Source of the DNA: Trichopria drosophilae
Lineage: Eukaryota; Arthropoda; Insecta; Hymenoptera; Diapriidae
Length of the DNA stretch: 64,000 nt
Assembly (NCBI GenBank): GCA_030407085.1
Contig: CM059584.1
Location: forward strand, 121,310,501-121,374,500
Reading direction: 5' to 3'
A model generated the notes under the pieces. That model worked only from the letters and a program-made list of their open reading frames with translations. It had not been told where the DNA came from and did no database searches. The position numbers were made by a program, and so were the translations under genes. Positions within the stretch are counted from its first letter, which is position 1, and every line of letters starts with the position of its first letter. Of the stretch, positions 1-11,092 are shown one piece after another.

Positions 1-1174
1 AAGAAATCGCGACATCGACATGGAAAATTAAATTTAAAAAAAAATGACCCCCAAAAATCTGTTTTTTTTTACATACTTTTGTCAAAATGAAAGAAAATTT
101 TGAAGTCACCATTTGAAAGAGCACCCTCGAAAATAGTAAATAAGATATACTTCGAACTGCCTGTGTATTTTTTTCAGTTTGAAATATGCGGTGGAAGTTG
201 TATATGGGAAAGGTGCTTTCTGCGGACGTTAAAATATATTAAGAATATAAATATAAAAATATTAGAAATAGAAAAATAAATAAACTTGTCAGAAAATAGA
301 AAATACTTTGCAAATAATACTTTGCTGTTTTATGGAGAATTTTTATAAAATTACCTAAACATTACAACATTAAATTGATAAAATAACAATTAATTTTACT
401 GCTATGGATAGAAATGAACGAACGTTGAATAGGAAATATTAAAATAAAAATCGAAATTGTACACAGGAAACGTGCATTCTGGACGTTAAAGGGTTAATAC
501 GGATGAGTTCCTTGAATATTTTAGACACTAAATACCATCAAAAGATTTTTTAAAGATATTAAATCAAACAAAATTACCTGATAATGCTATTTGAATGAAA
601 ACATTTTCAATATTTTATATAATACTGTGATAAATATACATAAAAATGACGTGTAAATCAATCGATGTTTTAAATAACTAAATAAACAAGAATGTGGACG
701 GTCAAATGAAAATACGGATGTATTAATTAACTGATTATACATAACAGTTGAGGGAAATATCAACGAATAAACATATTGCCAAACGAATAAAATAAATAAA
801 ATTCTAAATTACAGAATTTGCATTACATTTGTGATTACGAATTTCAATTAGATATTATTGAAAATTACAAAAAAAACATCGATTTTATCAAATATCCTGG
901 AGAATGTACATTTATAGAGAATTATTTGAAGTTTTATACTTTATCTTGCCTGTGTGGAAATTTTGGCTGAGTAACGATTGCATCAAACCCGTAATTTTGA
1001 AAAAAAAAAATGAAAATAACTGCAGCATCCGAAAATTAGTAATTTAATAGTTATAAGATAATATTCGAATAACTATTGTACTGGATACAAAAAAACTTCA
1101 GTTTAAAAGAAAATAATAAATTGGTGTCTATTAGAATCCAGGTATTAATGATATATATTGTAGATAAAATTTAC
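1..1174. other. Non-coding DNA downstream of the tetraspanin exon
   Basis: AT-rich sequence on the 3' side of the last visible tetraspanin exon (minus strand). No TM4 or C-terminal tetraspanin exon could be recognised, so this is best read as intron. It holds one copy of a 196 bp direct repeat (260-455). Near 185-235 and 458-495 there are two related stretches ending in GGACGTTAAA. The second runs into AAAGGGTTAA, which resembles the TTAACCCTTT end of piggyBac-like MITEs, so the window may begin inside such an element. Confidence 0.5.
260..455 (+). repeat. Dispersed direct repeat, copy 1
   Basis: About 196 bp that recur at 2960-3155 in the same orientation, offset by 2700 bases with almost no net indels. 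Shared landmarks include AGAAATGAACGAACGTTGAA and AGGAAATATTAAAATAAAAA. Divergence is by scattered substitutions. It may be part of a dispersed transposable element or an ancient segmental duplication inside the tetraspanin intron region. No coding potential is seen. Confidence 0.75.
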
Positions 1175-1336
1175 CGAGTATTGTATATTTGAGGGATGAT
1201 CCCTTTTTCCACAAAGGAAACTGGGTGTCTTGCAACAACTGTCTGGAACCACGCTTCCATTTCTCCTGACTTCCTCGTCTTTGTACCACTCACTGACAAG
1301 CCAGTCTTCGAACCTTAGGGAACCACAGCACTTAAA
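1175..1336 (-). CDS. Tetraspanin internal exon, large extracellular loop
   Basis: A 162 bp exon (54 codons, phase 0 at both ends) found by translating the minus strand between a TTTCAG acceptor and a GTAAAT donor. The peptide starts FKCCGSLRFEDW, continues with VPDSCCKTPSFLCG and ends RDHPSNIQYS. These are the hallmark CCG, PDSCC and CG cysteine motifs of the tetraspanin large extracellular loop, which form its disulfides. The RDHPSNI ending is closest, from memory, to CD151/TSPAN11-type members (RAHPSNI). Tetraspanins are four-pass membrane organisers of adhesion and trafficking complexes. The exon joins in frame to 10919-11092 across an intron of about 9.6 kb, giving QKE-FKCCG at the junction. 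The TM4 exon was not found in the window. Identity as a tetraspanin is firm; the subfamily is an inference. Confidence 0.9.
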
Positions 1337-1410
1337 CTGAAACCAAAAAAATACTTATTAAAATCACATAGTTATAATATATAACCAAAGTATACAACTT
1401 ATATTTTATA

Positions 1411-2018
1411 CACTGTTAAAATTTGATATAGGAATTTTCTGAAGCATGTAACGGAAACTTTTTACGGTTACCGTTTTAGAATTTTCTGAAATAAAATTTA
1501 GTAATTTTTAATTACATTAACAGAAATACACGAGGTGAATAACAAAAATTGTTTATTTCATTAAATTTATCAACATGTTTGATATAGTTACGTATAGATA
1601 AATGAATTATATAAATTATATCAAATTTAATAAAACAACACTGGCACAAAAAATTTCCCGCATATAATAAAAAATTATTCATATATTGTGATTGTACTCT
1701 ATGATTTTATGCTTTTCGGATATGAAATGCTTTATGTATTAGAGGTCATGGAATCGCTTATAGTGGGATCAAAATTCAACTTCCACAGTAGGAATTGCAG
1801 GAGTTTCTTGCAGGGATGCTAACGTCGCCTCTGCCCCTGGCGACGACAAACCAAACTTACTTCACCTTCGCTCCCTCATTCATATTCATATTTCTGTTAC
1901 AAATTTCGTAATTTTCGGATAACGTTACACAATTTGTCTGTCTGTTAAAGGTTTTAGTAATATTCTGTTACTCCGGTAACATAAAAGTATCAGAATTTAC
2001 CTAACATTTCTAACAGTG
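1411..2018. mobile_element. MITE with CACTGTTA termini and TA duplication
   Basis: Ends are CACTGTTA and TAACAGTG, flanked on both sides by TA (1409-1410 and 2019-2020). Subterminal GGTTACCG and CTCCGGTAAC stretches are also partly complementary. About 608 bp with no ORF, so it is non-autonomous if real. A related end occurs near 15414 (GCACTGTTAAAAATGTCA). It lies inside the long tetraspanin intron. Family assignment (Tc1/mariner-like because of TA) is tentative. Confidence 0.55.
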
Positions 2019-2959
2019 TAGTTTAATTATGGTATAGAATAAAATTAAAGATCGTTATAGGCATTTACTTCTGTTGCTGTTAACTATTCACTATAAAAAC
2101 GCGCACATAAATAGCTGTTTTATTATTTCTTTAATAACTATTAATCCATATGAACATATTCAGGATAGTCGGGTGAAATATATGTTTGTTTTTCCATATG
2201 TGTTTGTTTCGATATTTTTGTTAGCTAATAATATATAACAAATCGAATAAATATCTTGACTGTCTTTGGCTAAAAACAAATTTTTTAATTGTCTTCATTT
2301 CAAGTATTTTTTTCAAAAGTTATTAACTTGTCTTTTGTGATGACTAAATACGAAGAATACATTTTACATAAATGTAATTTGAAAATGCTGAACAAAATGA
2401 CATTCTATTATATTTAATCGATGCTAACATTGTATGGTTATTTTATGTTACGCAATCGTTAGAAAAATATTTCTTCTGAGAAGGACCCAAAATAAACCGT
2501 TGAAAGTTTAGCTTGTTAATTGATTTAACACTGTACTATCTACTTCACCATGTTTAGTAAGAAAAGTACAGAATCTTTTAATTTAAGAAAACATCGACAA
2601 AACGATTTATTGTTATATATTATGTTTGAATTACATTTTGGATTAGACTTTTTATAAAAATGTCATGTACATAAATAAATGGTTTTATTATTTCTTGGAA
2701 ATACTATTTACATGCAGAAATTTATTCCATTTTTCTATTATTTTTACTTATTTGTGTATTAATCTTATGATCTTTAGTTAGTGAGGTATCTATAAATATT
2801 GTCATATATATTTGCTAAAATTGCCATACCATTTTATTAAATACGTATGGCAAGACTTTTTACTGAATAGAATAATTACTAGACTTATATAGAAAATTGA
2901 TATTTTAAGTCATTATTATATTTGTCATAGTTACTTTACTGAGAAGAAAATTTAAGAAA

Positions 2960-3155
2960 TATTAGAAATATAAAAATAAATAAACTTATCAGAAAACAGA
3001 AAATACTTTGCAGAAAATATTTTGCTGTTTTACGGAGGAATACTATAAATTTACCTAAATATTACAACATTAAATTGACAAAATAGCAATAAATTTTTCT
3101 GCTACAGATAGAAATGAACGAACGTTGAACAGGAAATATTAAAATAAAAATCGAA
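2960..3155 (+). repeat. Dispersed direct repeat, copy 2
   Basis: Second copy of the 196 bp repeat at 260-455, same orientation and spaced 2700 bases apart. Both copies read through AGAAATGAACGAACGTTGAA without gaps. Beyond 3155 the flanking sequences diverge, so the homology has clear limits. Confidence 0.75.
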
Positions 3156-5670
3156 TACGTAATAGGACACCATTGTACCATTCGTTAGAAATGTCACAAG
3201 TGAAAACAGACACGCTTGGTCAGACAGAAAACTCTAGGACAATAGTTTTCCCAGTTAGCTATCCGTAAATTAATAAATTTATGTTAATATTCTAAAATTA
3301 CTGATCTTGCAATGAATGAGGAGTTCCTTATAACGAATGTATTCATTTTTAAATTCGTACATGCTGAATGAAAATTGTAATTTTTTGAGATCAAATATAT
3401 CGTGAAACTAATTTCGATAATCGATTACAGAAAAAAACTGAACATGATAATTTTTAAAACTAACGTTCGACTCTAAACTTCGACTCCCAGCACATACATT
3501 TTAAGGGGAGGTTCTTATCTAAGGACTCAAATATTACATAATTTTCTAAATTATTTTTTTAATTGAAAGATGTAAATAAAGTACTTAAGATTTTTTTGTA
3601 ATTATTTAATATGTATTCGAGTATGCTTATACATTTTTATAGAGTAATTAATTAAGTAGTAATTAATCTCACTTTTACGATTTTATAAGAATTACAAAAA
3701 TATAATATTTTTTCCCCCATTATACGTTTTTAATCTCTAAAATAATATTAAAGTTCATTTTATATAAAGAGTTCGCCAATTCTATATAAAGAGTACTATA
3801 ATTGTTTCAAATTTTTAAATTATTTATATGCTGTAACATACTTACTAAAGTTCTGTACCAAAAATGAATGCTAACATTTTTTTCGATTTTACTTCTACGC
3901 CGAAACAATTATTTATTAAAAGGTTTTCAAATCTAATCAATATAATGGGAGGTTGGCAAGTTTCGTAATACGCATTTTTCCTGCATCGTTTCATCTTGCT
4001 ATAATGTAATAAAGGTAACTCAAATAATATTTTTCCGTCAAACATAAAAAGGGGATGACGTTGTAAAGGAAGTATTTGGTAAAGTTCAAACAAAGATCGA
4101 CGTTGATGTTAGGCCATAAAGCAAAAATTGATATACGAAGAAACTGAACTTTTTATTTTGTCGCCTGTGTATATACTTTTTTTTGTAAAATTAAAAATCT
4201 CGTGCTTTGTTTGTATGGAATTTCAATTCTTTAATGTCTTATTGAATATATCTATACTTTCTGTGGATACTATAAATATGTGCTATAATTTAAACGTTGA
4301 TCAAGAAAAAATGATTTGGCGTATTTATTAAACCATAGAAGATTTTAAGTATAAGAAGTACGTAGAATGTAGTAAAAACAACGTAAACTATCATCAAAAT
4401 TATAAAAAGAGACGTGGCAAGTTGCAGCAGGTAATAAAAACGAAATTAATATACACATATTGTACTATTTTCTTGTATACTTTCCAAAAGTTATAAACAA
4501 AAGTAGCAAAATTAATTCAATTCTCTAATAATTATTTTAAAATTGAACACAACCATTGTTTAAAATCCATTTCCTACCTTTAGATAATTTTATTTAATTT
4601 GTGCAAGTATGCCTCGATTTCTGTTAAATTAAAAATACTTGTTCTTAAGCAGTACTGACTACAATTCGTCAAATACTAATGTAAAAAAAGTCAAAGTGAA
4701 AAAAATAGTCAAATACTCTTTTCGACCTAAAAAATATCTAAATAGTATAGGGTACAGGTCGAATACAAGTTTATCTCGACTTCTAACCATAATGTGTCAA
4801 TATTAGATCTTTAATTGGGTTGAAAGGTTTAATAAATGATAACAAAAAATAAAAAACGTTTATTAACAAAAATTCAGAAGATATATCTCCAAAGTTGGTA
4901 AATCTTATCAGCCAATATAGGTTTTTGATATGTTGATGAAATGCCTAATTCAACTATGCAATCGATATTCCTTATAACTAAAATATTGTAAATGTTACTT
5001 AATAAATACGTCATTCCTACGGACTTTACTAACAATATTAGGGTACATTTGAGACGAATATCAAATCGTACAACTATATCCTTAAAATCTGATATAATTT
5101 ATCTCATTTTGGATTATCTATTTTTCAAACACGATAACTAATTAAGGAAATATATGTGATTTAGCGAAATGCAGCATTTAATTTTCACATAAACCGTTTT
5201 ATATCTAATTAAAATTATGCATAAATTGTAATAATTATGTAAAAATCGAAAAATTGTAAAATTTAATTATCAATTATGTTATTGATTTTAAAGTTAGTAT
5301 AAAATCTCTTGAGTGAGCGCTCTTTCGTACCACTTATTTATGAGCATTTAAAGAATAATGAAAATGTTATGACATCTCAAAGATCTGTTTGGGTATGCAT
5401 CGAGGAAAAGGACGTTGGACCATATCCAATTACACTAAAACTAGTACCTAATGCTACTTTTGCAGTACTATACTACTATAGATAATATTTCGGTAGTATT
5501 AGATACTATTTAAGATTGTTATCGCATATCTTACAAATACAAGTAGTATCTAATGCTACGCCAGATAATACTATATATACTCTTATAGTGATATTAATTA
5601 CTACATGTTTTTGTTTGGGCAGTGTGAATTGGGCAATAATACGAATAGTAATAAATGCCATTTTTTTCTC

Positions 5671-5807
5671 AGAGAACAATTTTCTTGGAAACTTTACCAT
5701 TTCAACTGGTAATATTGGGAAAACTTGCGAATTGAGAAAAATTGCCATTCTCTCTGATGAAAATTACTACAAGTTCTTGGAATTTTTACTATTGGTAGTA
5801 AAGTTTT
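5671..5807 (+). repeat. Diverged interspersed repeat (shared with 44141-44268)
   Basis: Matches 44141-44268 along its length: GAACAAT, TTTACCATT..A..TGGTAAT, AACTTG, then TTTTTACTATT..TAGTAAA near the end. Both copies contain small inverted motifs (TACCATTTCAACTGGTA; TACTATTGGTAGTA). It looks like an old MITE-type repeat with no coding content. Confidence 0.5.
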
Positions 5808-7129
5808 AGGTGTTTCAGTAGGTATTTATGCAAATTTTGTAACTTTATCTGTGTCGATGAATCCTATATTTCGCATCACCACCTGCATATAATAATGACG
5901 AAACACTTCCATTATGGTAATTGAAAATGCAAAAAGACTGAAAATGAATTATGTTTGCCGGAAAATCAGAGCACATTTTTTGGATCTTTCACTATTTTCT
6001 TTTCACGTAATAAATTCAATGATTTTACTATGAATCTACGTTAAAAATATTGAAAATTACAACATGTTACTGAAAGGTATTTTCAAGTATTTTTTTCTGC
6101 ATTTTCACAAATTTTGTAAGTTTACAGTACTTTTATGATGTAAAAAAACTTCAAGCATTTGTTTGAAGTTTACTATAGATATTTCTTACAGTGAATGCAA
6201 TGTTTGCTGCGATCCCTTAAAAATGAGTTTGGTCGTAGTAGCTTGGTTGGATGACACCGGTCATAACGCCAACCACGGGTCGGTGTAACAAGTCGTTATT
6301 GCGGAGCACATTAAGAAGATTAATGTTGGTCGAATATATTACCTTTTATCGCTTTAAATGGTAAGTTTAACACAAGCAGGGGGTTATTTTTGTTACAGCC
6401 ATTGACCGCGGGAATGTCAAGTACTTCAAAAGTTTCACTAGGATTTCAAAATTCTAATAAGGTCGCCACCGTATCGTCCGTCATTCAACGAATGACCTTA
6501 TACGAGAATATTAGGCGGATTTCCCCTATCAACGTGGACGCAGTTGGTAGATGATGGAAGTTATTACAGGACGGGAAACGTCGTTTATCTCACGCGACTA
6601 AATGTGCTCGGTATATCTTCCTTCCACTATCGCAGGATTCGAAAGACAAACTGAGAGAACCTAGACTCTACTGGTAACTATCTTAAACGTTCGAAAAGCT
6701 TATAAAATAGAAATAAAATAAAAAATATGAAAAAAATAAAAAATTACCTGATTTATTTCACATGGATTTCTTCGAAAAATTGTTGGTGCTAATATTTTCA
6801 ATAAAATTGAAAATGAATGCTGAGTTTTCTTATCATTTTTTTAACGTAGAAGTAGACTAAACAAATAAACCGAAAATAAAAATTGAACATTTAATCAAAA
6901 TAGTTAATCAGCGCTAACTATTCGAGTAATAAATTTGAACTGTTTTCATTGTAAAAAGATGTATGCATGAAAGGGTTGAATGAAATATTCTTACTTTCGT
7001 TAAAGAAGTGCAAACGACCAGCCATTTTTTTAGTGCAGTATTATTGTAAATATTAGTAATAATCGCTAATAATCGAACGACTTGGCAACAGGTATAAAAC
7101 ACACCTAACCTATAATTATTCGTTTATCT

Positions 7130-7440
7130 ACACATACGATAGACGTGTGGGAAAAATATATAAAACATCGTTGCCGGCGGCAGTAGTAACGGAATGGCTT
7201 GGTGCGGCCTAAGAGCCGCTCGTATTCGCGCACACTTCAAAGCTCATTGCACTTTGTCGAAAAAAAATTTTTCTTTGGCTAAAGAGAGATACTAATGGAC
7301 AAAAAAGCGAGGCCAGGTTGAATGTTTAGTAGAACGATTTTATGCTGCGGTGCGGATATACGAACGGTACTAAAAAATGAGCCGTAAAAGCTCCATTAAA
7401 ACGGCTCACCCCAACAGATCTGTCGAGAACTAGATCTTCC
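7130..7440. promoter_or_regulatory. GC-richer intronic block with TATA-like string
   Basis: This stretch is clearly richer in CpG than its surroundings (for example GTTGCCGGCGGCAGTAG). It follows a TATATAAAA string at 7157-7165 on the plus strand. The layout (TATA, then a CpG-bearing stretch 20-30 bases on) is compatible with a core promoter or an enhancer within the tetraspanin intron. No open reading frame or splice pattern was recognised downstream, so this is only a candidate. Confidence 0.25.
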
Positions 7441-8986
7441 GATACCACATGAAAAAGGTTTGAAATTTTCAAAGCAGATATTTGCCTTTATTCTTAACAG
7501 CAGTATCGTTAAAAACAAATTATTATCTTTTTTTAAAACAATTCGCATTTAATAATTCTAGAATATTTTCTTAATTATTACCAATTATAGTTTTAACTTT
7601 TTCAGTTAGAAAATGTATGATCTTGACAGATGGAAAATTTATTTTTACTGAATATCTCTAAAATTATTTACTACGAATGATTGTATTGGGTTTACACTAT
7701 TTTGTATTATTTTTAACTAATGGGTATTTGAAAAATAATAAAATAATTTCAATTACAAATTACGGAAGGGATTGAATTAATTTTAAAAGTTATGCATCTT
7801 ATTAGCAATTAAATGGCCATTAACGTGTTATTTGACCATTCGCTCCATCACTTTCCAGACACGTTAAGGGGACCATTACATCGTTTCTGAGTGGGCTTAA
7901 GGAGCTTAGGTTGCAAGATGTAATGCGCGATCGTGAACGGAGCTTGCAAGCCGCACATACGTTATAAGGATGTGCTTTGGAGGGATATGCTCAACTGTAT
8001 CGACTCTCGTTGAGGCACATTGTCGAGGCAAGTCCGAACTGCGAACACTTTTCATGACGAGGGTGGAATAAGAAATCGCCACAATGAACATTCGACGATA
8101 GCAAACATAAAATTTTAGGCAATTTTCGATGAATTCGAAACACGTAGTTTTTTGAAAAATATCTGTAGTTTTTCGATTAAGAATCGCCCATTTCAGTTTG
8201 TCCATTTTAGAGAAAATATGTAGTGTTTATTTGTTGCTTGAATCCTTGTCCAGTTTTGTATCGAAAGTCTATCTTTAAACGGAAGCGAAAATGTTTACAT
8301 TCGAGTTTCTTTGAAGTACACTAGGTGGCGCACAAATCTGAAAGAGAGGTCAACCATAAAGAGATAAAATGCTAAGCTGATCGGTATCATGGACTATGAG
8401 AGAGATTGACGTTTTGAAATGTTTGATATTCTTTTTTTCATAGCAAATGCACTTTCAATATGATCACTTTAATGAAATGTAGTCAACATAACTTTTGGAT
8501 ATGTGTGCCATCTAGCGCCTGAAGACATAGTTTTTATAATACAATATAAAAATATCTATACGAATGTGAACAATGTATGTTAGGCATGTATAATAACATC
8601 ATCAATATTTTTGTGACGTTTTCTTAGTATTCTGTCGAAAAATGATATTTTAATGTTTCTGATATTAATTTTAATGTAATACTTATTTTAATCTCCAATG
8701 AGAAGTAAAGAAACTCCAGACAAAAAATTAATTTTTAAAAATAAAAAGGATTTGTGAAAATGAAAACTGATTTCCAATACTTATAAATAGCTCCTAAAAT
8801 CTTAAAATGATACAATTAGTCACGGAATTTTAATTAAGAATACAATGTCATGTATGCTTCTATAACACTACAAATGAAAGATAATTTGGTTATAAGCTCT
8901 GTGCTTTAAGCTTTTATATGAGATACTTAGCGATAACCCTAACGCGTGAGATTTACCCGGTACGCATTTGTTTTGCAAGATTTCGA

Positions 8987-10237
8987 TTTAGGGGAGACAC
9001 TGGTGAGATGTCAGCTACATTAAATTGCAATTAAAAAAATCGAAAAAAATTGTTATGGTCAACATTTTTCTTCACAAATTAAGCGGCGGAGTAGACGAAA
9101 AAAACAAAAAACAATGTTGTCCGAGTTAGAATTTTTTGTGTTTGATCTAAGCCACGTATCGTCAAATCCATGCGTAATTTTGTTTAAAATCGTAAAAAGA
9201 GCATACAAAAAAAATTTAGTTACACTTTATCCAAAATTGACGGAGGAGATGTATTTTTTATGTGCTTTATGATCGATTTTTATTAAAATTAACCACTTTT
9301 TGGTTGCAAGAACTGTTTATTATACGATAAATTCCAAATTAATGTTCATCGAATCATAAAAAGTACATTTATTTCATATTCCTCTATTTTTTAATTAAAA
9401 AAAAGTTATTAAATTTTAAAAGTTTTTGGAATTTTGTTTGTTTTTAAATTTTTTCCATTACGAGAATATCTTTTTAGATGTTTTATGATTTTATGATATT
9501 AAAATCAAACCCTTGTTGACTCCAACAACTGTTTATTGTGTAATAAATTTCATAGAAATGTACAGTGAAATGTAAAAAATAAATGTATTTTATATTTATA
9601 TATTTTTTTTATTAACAAAATTGTAATTTTTTCAATTTCTTTTAAATTGTTTATGTTTTCCATTAATGTACGGACATAAAATGACGCAAATAGCTCCACT
9701 TCTCCATTTCGGCGTACAATGCAAAAATTTGTCCTGCGATTATTTTTTATATAAATATAATCATATATTTTTAACAATGTAATGAAAAGTTCAAAAAAGA
9801 TGAGCCACAGCCTTGCTAAACATGCTATAAGAAGTCTATAAATATGAAAAAAGGAGAAAAATCTAAAAAATTGAAAAAATTCATAAAAAATTTTTTTTTA
9901 ATAAAACACAGAAATATAATATAAAATTTCTTATGTTTCAATAAACATTAATTTGGAATTTATCGTATAATTAACAGTTCTTGTAACCAAAAAGTGGTTG
10001 ATTTTATTAAAAATCGATCATAAAACACCTAAAAAATGCATCTCCTCCGTCAATTTCGGATAAATTGTAACCAAATTTTGTTTGTATGCTTTTATTATGA
10101 TTTCAAACAAAATTACGCATGGATTTGACGCTACGTCCCTTAATTTGCGAAGAAAAATTATGCTCATAACAATTTTTTTTTATTTTTTTTTATTTGCAAT
10201 TTAATGTAGCTGAAATCTCACCAGTGTCTCCCCTTAA
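8987..10237. mobile_element. Foldback element with arms of about 300-370 bp
   Basis: The left arm (about 8987-9354) and right arm (about 9932-10237) are reverse complements. The outer ends are GGGGAGACACTGGTGAGAT and its complement ATCTCACCAGTGTCTCCCC. Inner shared blocks include AATCCATGCGTAATTTTG and ACCACTTTTTGGTT. The outer flanks are TTTA on the left and TTAA on the right, possibly a decayed TTAA duplication. The left arm carries about 90 bp of extra sequence. A partial repeat of the arm core (CAACTGTTTATTGTGTAATA) occurs at 9529-9548. No transposase is encoded. It lies inside the tetraspanin intron, so it would be transcribed with the pre-mRNA and could form a long hairpin. Confidence 0.8.
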
Positions 10238-10405
10238 GTACACGATATCACGGATTTTCGTACTTATTTCTCTGAAAATCCTGACGTGATTATGAATTTT
10301 GCTTACTACATTACAAATTGCATAATGAAATAAGTTATAATATTTTTTAACAGATATTTTATTAATCTTCACTGTACATAAGTGAATTGTGTAATTACTG
10401 TCTAC

Positions 10406-10715
10406 ACGGAGAAAAATGACTCCGCTGGATTAGCTGATTCATATCAGCTAAAATTTTCGGCTGGAATTGCCGAAAATATATACAATTTTAGCTGTTTTGA
10501 TTCCGCTAATGTAGCCTTAACCCTTCTCAATTCGCGCTTAGCTCTAAATTTCCGCTACATTAACAGATTTGTTCCGTTAAATTTGCGGACTTTTTCAGTA
10601 AATTTAGCTGAAATTATCGGCTATCCCTAACGGAATTCCAACAGCTGTCCCTATAGGATAAAATTGGTAGAATCTGCGGATTTTTTGGCTGATTTTGCTG
10701 ATTATTTTTCTCCGT
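10406..10715. mobile_element. Short-TIR MITE, ACGGAGAAAAAT termini
   Basis: Perfect 12 bp terminal inverted repeats: ACGGAGAAAAAT at 10406-10417 and ATTTTTCTCCGT at 10704-10715. The interior is built of repeated TTAGCTGA, TCCGCT and GCTGATT words. The plus strand happens to be open over part of it, but this reading frame is a by-product of the repeat and not a gene. The same ACGGAGAAAAA end occurs once more at about 20502. It sits in the tetraspanin intron, about 200 bp from the exon at 10919. Confidence 0.7.
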
Positions 10716-10918
10716 TTAGTCATTTTGGTATTATTCATAGTTCTCGTATTCTCGTATATTTAATGATAAAAAAAGTAATAAAAATCTTTCGTATTATAGT
10801 GTAAATAAAACCGTTATATCATTGCAAACAATTTAAAAAAAAAATGACATTTGTTAGATTAAAAAATGTACATTTTTTGTTAACGTCATTTTATAAAATT
10901 GAAAGGGATTGAAAATAC

Positions 10919-11092
10919 CTCTTTTTGCATTTGGTCAATAGCGGCAGTTTCCCTGGCCCTAACTGAGTAAGTTGTCAGGAAAGTAGTATTCAAGTTCAGT
11001 TGCAACTCTGGTCCCACCTGCTCCTCGTGCAGTCGAGCCAAAGCACCAACCCCAGCTTCTAATACGAATACTCCCATTACGACGAATATATA
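10919..11092 (-). CDS. Tetraspanin internal exon, TM3 and start of large loop
   Basis: A 174 bp exon (58 codons, phase 0) on the minus strand between a CTTTTCAG acceptor and a GTATTT donor. It encodes a hydrophobic stretch (YIFVVMGVFVLEAGVGALA), then a charged RLHEEQVGPELQLNL segment and an ending of ETAAIDQMQKE. This matches the third transmembrane helix and the A/B-helix start of the large extracellular loop of tetraspanins, where the next residues are normally FKCCG, exactly what the exon at 1175-1336 supplies. Upstream exons for TM1, the small loop and TM2 were searched for by eye and not found, so they probably lie beyond the window or tens of kilobases upstream. Confidence 0.88.

Larger units (their letters stand above)
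2019..8986. other. Tetraspanin intron, mostly featureless
   Basis: The bulk of the 9.6 kb intron between the two tetraspanin exons. Short ORFs here show no family resemblance and are typical of chance in AT-rich DNA. Local exceptions are the repeats at 2960-3155 and 5671-5807 and two blocks of higher GC near 6220-6660 and 7130-7440. The second contains a TATATAAAA string at 7157-7165, which could be a promoter or intronic enhancer, but no exon was recognised after it on either strand. Confidence 0.5.

Noticed and set aside
10382..10630. 82-codon plus-strand frame
   Set aside because: It lies within the ACGGAGAAAAAT MITE and reads its repeated words.
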